From Anas platyrhynchos (taxonomy: Eukaryota; Chordata; Aves; Anseriformes; Anatidae), in contig NC_092588.1 in the NCBI RefSeq assembly GCF_047663525.1, forward strand, positions 105,295,001 through 105,359,000: 64,000 nucleotides of DNA, read 5' to 3'. How positions within the stretch are numbered: position 1 is the first letter of the stretch; every line of letters begins with the position of its first letter. The position numbers and the translations under genes are program-made. The notes below the pieces were generated by a model, which was not told where the DNA came from, did no database searches, and worked only from the letters and a program-made list of their open reading frames with translations. Of this stretch, positions 25,040-36,039 are shown in pieces.

Positions 25040-28000
25040 ACTGTTTGGGATTTCTGTTTGTTTGACTGTTTTTGTGTAGTTGAATTCTTTTTTTTTCTAT
25101 ATGAAGCTGCCCTTCAAAAGGTCCAAAATACTGCTTCTCCATTTTCAAGCTAAGAGCATACATCTAGCAATCCTTTAATTTTGCTTTTATAGTTGCCTTG
25201 TGCTAAAGAACCTTATGGGACCAATCCAGCTCCATTGCAATCATGTTTACTTTCTGCATTTATCACAGTGAAAGCTAGCTTGAACCAATTGCTCCATCCA
25301 CTGTACAAGCAGAGCAAAGTAAACATGCACAAATACTGGCAAAATATTGGCCATAGAGACCAGAAGAAGGGGAGACCAGAAGCTCATCTCTCTTTCTCCC
25401 TTTCCCCAAGCCAGCAAGAATTCACCAATTTGGGCCAATTATGTGGATGCAGTAGGTGGTGTATATTGAGAAAACTGTGCAAGATACAGAACAGGCCGAA
25501 GTGCAGAATTATATATGCTAGCTTAAAATTGATTTGAAAACTGATAAAGTTGCATCAGGTAACATGTCTCTTAAGAGACTCTGTAGGCTTGGGCACAGAA
25601 CCAAAGTAATTTGATTGTACCACTGCCAAATCACAGTGGACTGCCATCTGGCCAGCAAAAGCAGAGGCGCTCAGGTCTATCATGCCTGTCTATTCAGATA
25701 TGCTCTGAGATAACTTCGAAATGTAGAGTCCTTTGCGAAGAAAAACAGCCTGGGTTCAGAAGTAAGATTTTGTTGTTGTTTTTGTTTTTGTTTTGTTTTC
25801 CAAATGCTAGACTAAGGCTTCCCAGCCACTTCCCTTGCGGGCTCAGTACAGAATTACTGTGATGACAGTGAGTATGCTGGAACAGTTTTTGGTCTGCCCT
25901 TACACTAATAAAAGGAATTGTCCGAGGCCTTACATAGCTATTTCTTATTTTCCTCTTCCTCTCTGAAAGAGAAGAAACCATATCTTCATAAGTTTCAATC
26001 AGAATAGCTCTAAAGTCAAAAGGATGCAGATAAACTGAAAATCTGGCATTCACCTTTAATTGGAGCTATTCTGCTGCACTGGTATTTTATGTATTTTTCT
26101 TAATATTAAGAAGTTTGACCCTCACTGTGTTATTTTTGGTGGTGTTATGCATATAACACATATATACATATTGTATATAAAATATGTACACACACACATA
26201 TGTTAATGCAATAGTTAACACATATTCTGGATTAATGACCCAGCTCAGGTACACTGAAATATTTTTTCTGTCATGCCCATTACACAGCTGAATCACTTCA
26301 GAGACATAATCACACAGTGTGAAAATTCGTATTGCTTCAGTAATGAGGTAGTATCAACAGTGGGTTGCCCTCTGGTAATATTTTTGGACAAGAACAGCAG
26401 TTCAATTCCTGGGTGCTTTATTTTACAGAAATGCAGTATCTGGAATTTCTTGTTTAGGGTCTGCATTTCTATAGCATAAACCACCCAGGACTAGAACTGG
26501 TATTCTTTTCCAAACATGTTACCAGAGGATATTGTCAATTTAAAACAGAGGGAAGGGAAGAACGGAAAATGAGAACACAGTGTACATCATCCAGGCATTA
26601 TTGGTGCAATGCCATTATATCTATGTCAAAGCATTCCAGTTTTGCAGCCATTCCCTAGGTCAGCAGGTCATCTAATGCACTGTTCCTGCTGGCAGAACAT
26701 GATGTTCTGTTGCCCATGAGAATGAAATAATTATACAGGTACCAATCATGAACCATATTCTTGTTTGGATTATTCTTATGGAAAAAAAAGGCCGTAACTG
26801 GAAAGCAATCCACGTAGTGGAAATTGTCTGTTACAATTCTGGCTCTCATCTCTCACTGAACTGTGGTGAGAACATTTGAGGATGGGGATCTTGAGGTATA
26901 GCCAGGCTATCTAGGAGTCCTAATCCAATCCTGTGTAGATTATTCCTGCTATCAATTGCAGTAATAGTTTGCATAGGTTTTCAGGTTCAGGGCTCAAAGG
27001 ATAGAAACGGGCATTTAATTTTGCATTAATATGAACCTCTGAGATTTGTGCTGTTTCTATACTTAAAACCAGACATTACTCCACTATTATTAGATTTAGC
27101 CATAGCAAGTGAGTGATGAATAAGTAGAAAGAGCTAGTGATGAAGAAGTAGTCGTGATTATTATGAATGTTTACCTTTCGGTTTACTAGGCCTAGTCTGA
27201 AGATGCAAATGAAGGCTTTCATAAACAGCCTGACATATCAATTACTATGTCACCATAGACAAAGTGGATGAGCTTCCCTATCACAAATGCTCTGCTTCAC
27301 TAAATCAGTGGGACTCTGATGACTTCATTAGCATTCCCTTATCTCAGATCACCTGGGAATTTGTCTGTGGGATTCTAATATGATAAGAAAGAGCCATTGA
27401 TAATCATCTGGCCTGACCTCCTGCAAAGGGCTATACTGCACTTCACAAACACAGCATTTTTTGTTTATTATTAGATGTAATAAAGTAGAGCAAATCCATC
27501 ATTTTCTAGTCTCTGAGAAATTTGAAGTTAGACATTTGTTTGGCATAGACCAAACTGTGCTTATGCTGTTGCCAAAGGTCATGAAAGCATCACCGACTGT
27601 TTTCCCCCAAACTCTATAGTTACTCGGTATGTTTATTGAACTTTGGCAATAGTATTTTGTTCTCCTCAGCAGCATTGCCAACATAATTAGAAAGGAGCAG
27701 TCATATCAGATAACACACAGCAAGTCACTGAGGAAAGATCCCAGTTGAATATTAACTCAATGGACTTCTGGAGTGTAGAAACACGTAGAAAGTGTATAGG
27801 ACACCGTCTAGTGAACAAACAACATGCAGATAGAACACATCGTGGCACTCTGGTAAGGCTGAAGTGGATAAGCATATAATGAAGAGGAGTCATTGACGTA
27901 ATTACAAAGGCAGGTGGTGACACATTGATTTTATGAAGGTTATTGACCTCTACTGCTATGAAAGTGTACCTAGTTTCTTACCACTTAGGTAGTTTGACTT

Positions 28001-31000
28001 TTCAAAGTCAAATATTAATCATCCAGACCTTTATATAAAAAGATATTTTTCTCAGTTTGGCATTCCCTACAATGTTTTAGAATGGCTACTTGTATTTTAT
28101 AAGCTTGTTTAACCAAGAGAAGCAACAATATTTAATGCCTTAGAGTTTTATAATTGGTTATAAGATAGCAGCTTCTTTAAATATTTACAGTCTAATCCTC
28201 CTCTCACATAGACACCAAGCATTGTATCTGAGGGTAGAGCTGGGCCCTGCTGTAGGAGGACGTGGCACTGAACTTGCCTATGAGTTCTGATACTAAACAA
28301 AGGGATAAAGGTCTGCTCCTTAAGACTTAAGACTTGTTTACTCAGTCCTATGTTAAAGCAGGGAAGAAAAAAAAAAAAAAAAAAAAAAAAGCTGGTAGAA
28401 TATTACTTTCAATTCCCTGCACTTTAAAAACATGTGATAACATTTGCAATTATTTGGTTTTAAAGAAATCTCATTATTCCTTACACTCTCACTGAAATTA
28501 ATCATATGGAAGGAGATTTAAATGCTTAAACAAAGGTTTGACTTTCTGAGTAGCTGCAGATCTCAGTCAGCATACATATTGCTGCTTTCAGTGTGCAAAA
28601 TCAGATTTGCTGTCCAGCTGAATAGACCCAGTCATGGCAGAGGTACACTACCTAAAATCTGAAACATATTTCAGACTCAGTGTATTGCTAGTACTGAGCT
28701 GTCTAGGATTCCCTAAAGCCTCAAGCTGCTTATAAGATACTTCTATGACAGCAGTTAGAGTGGAAATTGTACCACACTTACTTCTATCCCTGGACAATGT
28801 AGCCAAAGACATTGACCTTGCCACTGGCCAGAAAAAAAGATCATTCCTACACAGGATTTCCAACAGCTGTAAAAGTACATTTCCACATGCTATAAGTAAT
28901 CTCTCTCTCTCTCTTTTTTTTTTTTTTTTTCCCTCCAGTAATCATATTATCTTAATCCAGCATTCTACTGACAATGAGTAAAGTCTTCCAAATGGCCAAA
29001 ACAGATAGAGCGCAGATTCATAAATATATATAGCTTTTTTAACATACCACAGAAGATTATAATCCTTGGTTTCTGAAGATTTAATCAAAGATCCTTCAAA
29101 ACATATGTATTAAATGACTTTTCCCATAGTATACCCTATCAAAAACCTCAGGATATTCAGTAGTGCCCAGGCATGTAATTCCTACTAAAATAAGTGGAAA
29201 TAAGGTGATTAAGGCACTTTTGAAAGTCCCAGTGGGTTCCTTCATGCAGCTTTACATACCTAAAAAAGCTACATCCCCAAGAGTTTTGTACTGCTTCCAT
29301 TTCAACATCTGTGGCTGCCCAAGGAGCCTACAACTCACTGAGACAAAGGCTCTGCTACTTTTCATATCCCACTGTATCATAACACTGGAAAGACAAAGGA
29401 AGGTGCTAGAGCTGTAGAGGTTACTTCATGATGAGGTTCCCTGCTGTTTTCAACCTTCATGTTGATAAATGAGATGTGCCACTCCTATTTTCACTGGGAA
29501 GTTCAGTCTGATTGGCAGTCTTAGAACATTCTGATTTGTCTTGACTATATCTCAAAGTTCAGAAAGAGGAAGAAAAGGTTATGAGAATTTGAATTAGATT
29601 TGCACTTTCATGGATTTCTTCTGTAAACAGCTAATAATCTGGGCCTAAATCTTCTAAATCTTTTAGGAAATATGGTATAATTTCTATTTTATTATTCCTT
29701 TCCATTCCTTTATTCTTTCCTCTAATTTATTCTCGTGGTATGGCTGCAAATTTAGGAAAGCATTTTCATCTTTGTATCCCTATCTGCATTTTTCCTTCTT
29801 TTTACATACCCCTCCCCTACGCCCCCCATCCCTCCCTTTATTCCTCCCCACCATCCCTTGTTTTCTTCCTCTGTCTCTTCCTCCTTCCTTCCATTTATCC
29901 AAAAAAGTATCATCCCGCTATGAACAGTAGAATAATGAGCTGTATTTACCATGCTCTTTTCCTACTGTCCATTATGTACTTTTTGTGGAACCACCCTCTT
30001 CACCAAAAATTATCATGCTTACCCCAGAGCAGGGAGAAGGCCTTCTAGAATTACACAACCAATTCAGCTTAATATGTTACAGAAGCATAGGAGCTGAGGT
30101 CTAGTTCAGTACCCAAGTTCCCTTCAGGAGAACTAGTTGATAACATCATCAGAGTGGAAAATAAAGAAATGAACACAGCAGCAATTGAAGACGGGCAGTC
30201 TCTCAGATTAGGCCAGAGCACTAAGGAAAAAAGATGTCCTATGGCAATACATGTTATTCCTTGGTAAACTGAAAAATAATTCCAGGTTTATTTTCTTCCC
30301 AATGAGGTCATCTCAAACTCCCACGTCTCTGAAGTGAATGCATGCATTTGAACTGGAATAAAAGGGTTGAAATGTGAACAAAACATTGTTTTGTTTTTGT
30401 TTTCCCCACTTATGTTGGTTTTGGAACTGAAAACTTTAAGAATGAATGTTTCCCACAAAGGAATACAGTAGAGACATTTAAAACCATTTTCTAGATGAGT
30501 TTTGAACCATTTTAGAAAGGTAGATGAATTTATGTCCTAAAATTAGACCAACAAAAGAATCTTTTAAGCTATTAATGTAGAGTCATAGGAGGTTTAATAT
30601 AAAATGTATGGAGACTGCATAATAATAATGCTGGAATTGTGTTTCACCTTGTATGATAGATACAACAGAAGAAAAGGACCATATGTAATCATAGATCAAA
30701 CAGCTGGATCCAGATATAAGGAGTTATTGCTCCAAATACGAGGTGGAAAATGTGAAGAGAAGGATGATCATACCAAGGACCATAGTTTTAGTGAAGGAAT
30801 GGTACATAATTAATAGGAGTGAGGACAAAATATAAAATGTGTTCTCTGAAAGCATCAAGAAGTCTGAAAGATGACAGTCATGCCTGACCTTACACGTTTC
30901 ATGTCCAGGCTACAGATAGACCAAGGCTATAGCAATATCATCACTGTAGCTAGATTGCTGAGTTCAGCATGCTCACATTTACTTTGGGCTCTTTTCTTGC

Positions 31001-31560
31001 TTACCTCTGCATAGTTACTTCTTTTCTGTTCTCTGTAACACCTTACCATCACTTCATAAAAAGCTAAACCTCTAACACAAAAGAGAAACTATGGCTAATA
31101 GTGAGAACGATTTGCAAATATCCTAATTTATATCTTAAGAATACTTGAAAAAGAACTAGAGAAATAAGCAAGTAATTACTTTAGATGAGACAGAGAGATG
31201 TTATTTTTAAGAATTATGTAGGAAAGGGCCATGGAAGGTAGGCATAAAAATAATGCAGCTACAGACACCAGTGGTGGACTGTGAGAAGCCTGGAAAAGGA
31301 TATGCTACAAAGTGAGGGCAAACACGTAGGGGAGGACAAAGAATGAACTACATTCTGGAAGGTGTGGCCGGGAGCTTTTGAAATTATGTCAACTATGTGC
31401 AGATACACACACAAAAAAATAAATAAATATTGTGCACGTCCATGATGCACAGCATTGTTTGCATCACAGCCTTACTGGGAGAGGCAATAGTATGTCTCAC
31501 TGTCACAGCAGGACAGTGCAAACATTGCAACACTATGTCAAGCCATCACTCTCTGCTCAG
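25040..31560. other. Intergenic, no gene recognised
   Basis: AT-rich DNA between the probable end of ADCY1 and the CCDC201-like locus. It contains A-tracts at about 28365-28390, a CT/T tract at about 28904-28931 and short CA/TA microsatellites near 26150-26205. Open frames (for example 25193-25537 and 30604-30813) have no recognisable family, splice context or repeat-free homology that would support a call. Confidence 0.6.
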
Positions 31561-31563
31561 TGC

Positions 31564-31572
31564 TATATAAGG
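31564..31572 (+). promoter_or_regulatory. Candidate TATA box of the CCDC201-like gene
   Basis: TATATAAGG stands 40 bp upstream of an ATG (31604) that opens a five-codon reading frame in the phase needed to join the exon at 34758. The spacing would place transcription start near 31594, with a very short 5' UTR. This is inference from position and phase only; no conserved regulatory element has been verified. Confidence 0.3.
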
Positions 31573-31603
31573 AACTGGATTGCCAAGCTCTGCAAGGTAC
31601 AGT

Positions 31604-31619
31604 ATGGATGACCTGGTGG
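31604..31619 (+). CDS. CCDC201: Candidate first coding exon, CCDC201-like
   Basis: ATG plus five codons (MDDLV and one base) would end at 31619 before GTTTGT, phase 1, which is exactly what the exon at 34758 requires (split Asp codon). From memory the human protein also starts with Met-acidic followed by Val-x-Asp, so a short N-terminal exon is plausible. The donor is weak at +3 and +4. A stronger donor 4 bases earlier (GTGGGT) would be out of phase. This is a hypothesis. The alternative is that translation starts at the Met at 34778 after a noncoding exon. Confidence 0.25.
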
Positions 31620-32620
31620 GTTTGTTCTTGAAACCACAAGGCCACTAGTTTGAAAACTAGTTACTAATATTCAAAATGAGGTAAAGGCTGGTCTAGCCTC
31701 TTCTATGTTTATAAAGGACTGAGAATTTTTTCTTTTGCCCAGCCGCAAATAACTCAAAATAATTTTTGTTTAGTTCTCAAAATATTCCTGTAAGAACCTC
31801 CCCAGGGATTTTAGGAAATAAATAGCTTAACCTGGACAGACTATTTATTTCCAGGATGTTTACTTATGCAATCCATGTGATTGTAAAGTGCCTCCATTTC
31901 TCAAGCTCTCTTTCTGTTCCTTTGGGGCACATAATTTAAACCTAGCAACTTACCCCATATACTGACAGACTGTTATTCCTAAATATTGAACTGGTAGCTC
32001 CAATTCTATATTCATAGTACTATTATTCATACAGCAAAAGAGGGTGGTTTATGATTAAGTTTGAAATGCTCAGACTCCCTGGAACCACAGTTCAACTCCT
32101 GGCAAGATCAGTCCTTTGGCCTTCTGTGCTAGGTGCACTCTACAGCCTCAGGTCACCCATATAAAGCCATGAAATCAGGTCTGTCTGATCAACTTAGATT
32201 GTAAAAGTCCACAAGTCATGCTTTGTCGAAAGGAGCTACCCCAATATCTGTGCATGCACTCCTCCACGTCTGTGCTTGCTTTACGGTGTTGTGAGAACAG
32301 CTGCTTAGTGCCATTCACCACAAAGCTGACTTGCAAGTCAGTGAGCCTGGTTCAGTCCAAATGCATTTCTCTGTCAACAAAAATTATGGTCCTCCATCTG
32401 AACCTTACAATTTCAGACCAGGACAATTCTCATCTAAAAGGTGATGTTTTGAAACCACTTACTTCAATATAAAATACTGACATTTCCACAGTTGCTAGTT
32501 GCAAACACCATGAAATTCAGACTGCATCAAAATAATCTTCAGTTAGTTTTCACTACCTACTTTTCTTAAAAGAGCTTGTTCATTGCAGATTTGACATTTA
32601 TTCTCTCATTATTTTTTCAG

Positions 32621-32755
32621 GTAACTGAAACAAAAAACAAAACCTGTGTGGCAGATACAAGTCCATCAACATCCATAAGTCCATCAACAAACAACCATTT
32701 TGCAACAGATCCTCAATATGCCTTAAACAGTTACGTGAAGACAATAGAACACTAG
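32621..32755 (+). other. Possible orphan terminal exon (44 codons)
   Basis: A very good acceptor (TTCTCTCATTATTTTTTCAG) precedes a 44-codon open frame that begins VTETKNK and ends VKTIEH-stop, followed 45 bp later by AATAAA (32801-32806). Its first codon is in the same phase (0) as the ADCY1 donor at 13961, and it starts VTE like the true ADCY1 last exon. No family is recognised. It may be chance or an alternative 3' end. Confidence 0.2.
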
Positions 32756-32889
32756 ATTAATCATGTGATTGAAATGGGCCACATGTAGCACCTCAATAGC
32801 AATAAATGTAGCATATAGATAAGTTGTCTAGCCAATTTTCCTGTGACTATTTTATCCCAGATTTCTATTTAGCTTTTATTGTTATTATT

Positions 32890-32911
32890 ATTGTTGTTGT
32901 TGTTGTTGTTA
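32890..32911. repeat. (TTG)n microsatellite
   Basis: About seven TTG/TTA-type triplets between the possible orphan exon and the CCDC201-like exon. Confidence 0.85.
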
Positions 32912-33463
32912 TTCAGCAGTACTAGTGAAACTCCTAAAAAATGCTAAATACATGATTTAGGGAGTGTCTGCAGCAAAGTATGCTGGGAAGTTGTTAGGGC
33001 TATAAGAACTGAAGCAGCAACTAAAGTTAGATCACCTGAGAAGCAGAGTAGTGGAGGACGTCAGATGGGATCTGATAGCACTGGTAGGGTTATTTTCTCA
33101 TGCCAAAGATTTATTCTCCCACTGTGTGCTCTGACATTGTTAAATGGTTTATATTTCTCTGTTGATTTTAGATTCCTCCCCCTTTAATAATGGTTCTATT
33201 AATTCAAGTAGGTGTAAAAACATTGCTCTTATATAGGTATATTTGAATTAAAGAAAAATGTGAACTAATCACAGCATTATGTTGTTCTCAGAAGTTTCGG
33301 TTGGAAGCACCTTTATATTATTATTTTTTTTAAATACAAAACAAAAGGCAGCTTTTATTTGTAAACTACTATTTAATGAATAAGGGGAAAGTCTCGAAAT
33401 ATATAGCTGAGTAGTGTTTGGGGGAATTGTAAACTCCTTATATTGATTCACAAGTTTATTCAA

Positions 33464-33488
33464 AGAAGCTTACTATGAGTAAGCTTCT
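33464..33488. repeat. Perfect 11-bp inverted repeat
   Basis: 33464-33474 and 33478-33488 are perfect reverse complements around a 3-base loop. The right arm shares the 11-mer TGAGTAAGCTT with the palindrome at 785-821 (33476-33486 versus 786-796), probably by chance. Confidence 0.85.
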
Positions 33489-34757
33489 ATAATAAACACA
33501 AAGAGAAGGCAGTGTGGCTGGATATGGAAGGAAAAATAGCAGTAACTGTAGGCTGAAGACTGCTCATGGTATATCACACAAACTAACACTGCTAAGGAGT
33601 GAATGGAGAAACAGTTATCTAAATAAAATTGATAGAGATACTTTTTTCCCAGCCCTTTTCAAAGGAGAGGTGAGGGGAAAACAAACAAACAAAAAATATA
33701 AACCACATCTATTTTGAAAAGGCTTAATGCTTTTTTTTCACCTTCTGGCCATGTGGTCTTCTAGAAACATGAAGTGGGGGGTAATGCTCTACCAAATTAA
33801 TGGACCCTACACAGGTGCAAAATATTTCCTATTAGTGGAGAACAGATGCATATGACATCAGCAAAGTTTCTTTGTGTGCTGCTTCACCATACTCCCCTGT
33901 AATATCTTTAATAACTTATTTTTGGAAAAGAAAAATAAAATTTCCTTGATTAGCTTTATGCAATGAACTTGTATAAAGTTCATGAATTTCCTCATGAAAC
34001 CACATAGGTCAACAGTTATTAGAAATGCTCACACGTTTAATATATAGAGAGATCTCTAGTATGTATGGTTCAAGATATATTTATCTTGGGCTTCTGTACA
34101 TGTAAGACAAGTTCCTTTTTGGTCTTGGTGCAGGTGTAGAAGTGGGAAATCTTGCCAATGTAACCTTGTCATTATTATAAAATCAGTTGTACAAAACAGT
34201 TGTTTCAGGATCAGAGTTGAGGTCTAGAAGTAATACAGATAGTAAGTGAAAGGTAATAAGGTGTTTGTGAGCCCTTAAGAGAGACAAAATGGTAGTTGGA
34301 GTAAAGGATTCTTCCTTGAATCCAGAATGTCTCTGCGCTTCTCCAATGTGCTTTCATTTTTGCTACCATATTTTAATTCTTTTAGCATGCAGTAATTACA
34401 AGGGTCTTACTTAGCATTAGCAACTGCAAACCAAAAGCATATTATCTACTTATGCTGAAAGGAGAAACTACAGTCATAATAAAGTTGGAGTTAATGAGAT
34501 AGGCTAGAATCAACGTGGAGCTTCATATGTGGAGGGCTTGGACAGGAGTAAATGTTGTAAGTGACAAGATGCTTTATTTCTTAAGCCCTTTAAGAACACT
34601 GTGTACAACAAATGCATTCCATGTAGAGATAGCATGCAAACAAGGAAACTGGAGCGCTTTGGATTATTTTTTTTTTTTTTGCAACTGAACACCTTACATA
34701 GCATCTCTCGCTATATGAGCAATGACACTTCTTTCTTTTTTTTTTTATTTTCTCAAG

Positions 34758-35326
34758 ACGGCAAACTTGACTTCCAGATGTCAGAGGAAGAATATTCTTT
34801 TCTAAATGTCAAAAGATCTATGAAAAAACAACTGGTGAAACACAGCACTCCAGTGGACTCAATGCTCTCCAGAACAATGCCGTCTCTTACAGATTTGACA
34901 TGTCAGTCAGTTAAGGATCAAGATGGCAGTAAGAGAGTTTTTGAATCCCCAGTACCAAAATCAACTCTAAGCAGATCAGTAGCTCAAGTGTCTCTAGCAA
35001 GTATTGAAGCATACATTCCTCATAAGTCTCCAAAAAGGCTTTCAACTGTGTTTGACTTGCAAGAGTCAAACAAGGAGATAAACAAAAGTTCTCGGGTTGT
35101 ATTTTCTAGAAGAAGACTTTCCACTGTGTTGGCCTCTAATGAGTCAAATGAAGAACCAAGTGAAGAGGCAGTCTCAACTGTGGAAACTCAAGCTCCAACA
35201 AAAGCATCTGAGAAGGTTGCAGTAACTCCCAGGAGTGGACCTTCATGGCTCGTTACTGGAATACCAGGGATAAAAGATGTCCAAATAGGAAAAAAGAAAA
35301 AGAAGAAAATTGATAAATCTATTGTG
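34758..35326 (+). CDS. CCDC201: CCDC201-like main coding exon
   Basis: A 189-codon open exon (phase 1 in, 0 out) between a long pyrimidine tract ending CTCAAG and a GTAACT donor. I identify it as the bird counterpart of CCDC201, a small mammalian gene between ADCY1 and IGFBP1 that is reported to be oocyte-expressed and linked to ovarian insufficiency (recollection). Shared landmarks in order: acidic-serine N terminus (MSEEEYSFL), LVKHSTP, RRRLSTVLASNESNEE, PGIKDVQ and a lysine cluster (KKKKKK). The motif RLSTVxxxxESN occurs twice, with RLSTV at 35036-35050 and 35114-35128, a 78-bp period. The protein is Ser/Lys-rich, with no signal peptide or membrane segment; the basic cluster could be a nuclear signal. 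The first Met inside this exon is at 34778. The biochemical role is unknown. Confidence 0.8.
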
Positions 35327-35870
35327 GTAACTATATTCTCCATATGCTATGAAATAGTACACAATTTTCTACTAATTTTGAGTATATACAAACTTTTCTA
35401 GGAGTACAGAAATATTTTGGTAATAAAGCATCTTCTCAACTTCACCAATAGGAATGAATATATATGAATTGGGTCATAATCTGTGATATCATCCCTAATT
35501 AGACGAGATGCAATTTTCCAATCCGGTATTTATTTTATCCTCTGAGCTTGCATGACCACTTGTGAACACTAGTAGCAAATATATACACATTCTTTAGAAG
35601 AAACTTAAGCATGGGAACAAATTAATGGTTAAACTTGAAAAAATCTCAAATATCTTAATATTGGCAACTTACCTAAAAACGGAGAAAGAAGCAATCTACA
35701 GATAAATCTGCCCGCTCTGAGAGTAGAAGTTCTTTAGCTTAAAATGAAATCTACAGACAAAATCTAGCTGGATTGATTTATGATGCATTTGTGTTTTCTT
35801 TTTAAAGAAAGTGAAGTCTAAATGAATCATAGAATCAGATTTACTAAATATTTCTGTTTTTCTATAACAG

Positions 35871-35957
35871 AGAAAGAAACAAAGAGAATGGGTGCTTCGT
35901 CAACTTAAAAACATTGAGGAAGCAAAAGAACATGAGCTGACAATTGAAGAAATGTGA
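35871..35957 (+). CDS. CCDC201: CCDC201-like last coding exon
   Basis: Encodes 28 residues and TGA, in phase with the donor at 35326, after CTGTTTTTCTATAACAG. The peptide RKKQREWVLRQLKNIEEAKE then HELTIEEM is a charged amphipathic helix, the short coiled coil for which the family is named. The end NIEEA..HELTIE is the best-conserved stretch compared with the human protein as I remember it, and is the main support for the assignment. Counting from the Met at 34778 the protein has 211 residues; human has about 187. Confidence 0.82.
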   Translation, partial: RKKQREWVLRQLKNIEEAKEHELTIEEM

Positions 35958-36014
35958 CCAAAATATGTTTGGAATTAATGCTGTCACATGGTTCTTGTGT
36001 TAATAACTGGTTTC

Positions 36015-36020
36015 AATAAA
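36015..36020 (+). terminator. Poly(A) signal of the CCDC201-like gene
   Basis: Canonical AATAAA 58 bp after the TGA stop gives a very short 3' UTR of about 80 bases, in keeping with a compact gene. No other signal lies closer. Confidence 0.65.
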
Positions 36021-36039
36021 TCACATGCCTGGATAATAT

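Noticed and set aside
25193-25537. 114-codon frame downstream of ADCY1
   Set aside because: No recognisable domains, and composition is like the surrounding intergenic DNA.
34601-34757. Upstream part of the 266-codon frame before the CCDC201-like exon
   Set aside because: It crosses the polypyrimidine tract and acceptor, giving poly-Phe; it is intron.
35327-35401. Read-through after the CCDC201-like exon
   Set aside because: It begins with a good donor (GTAACT), and the downstream exon joins in phase.
35825-35840. TCATAGAATCAG like a CR1 tail
   Set aside because: Too short, and it is not followed by the GTTGGAAGG block.
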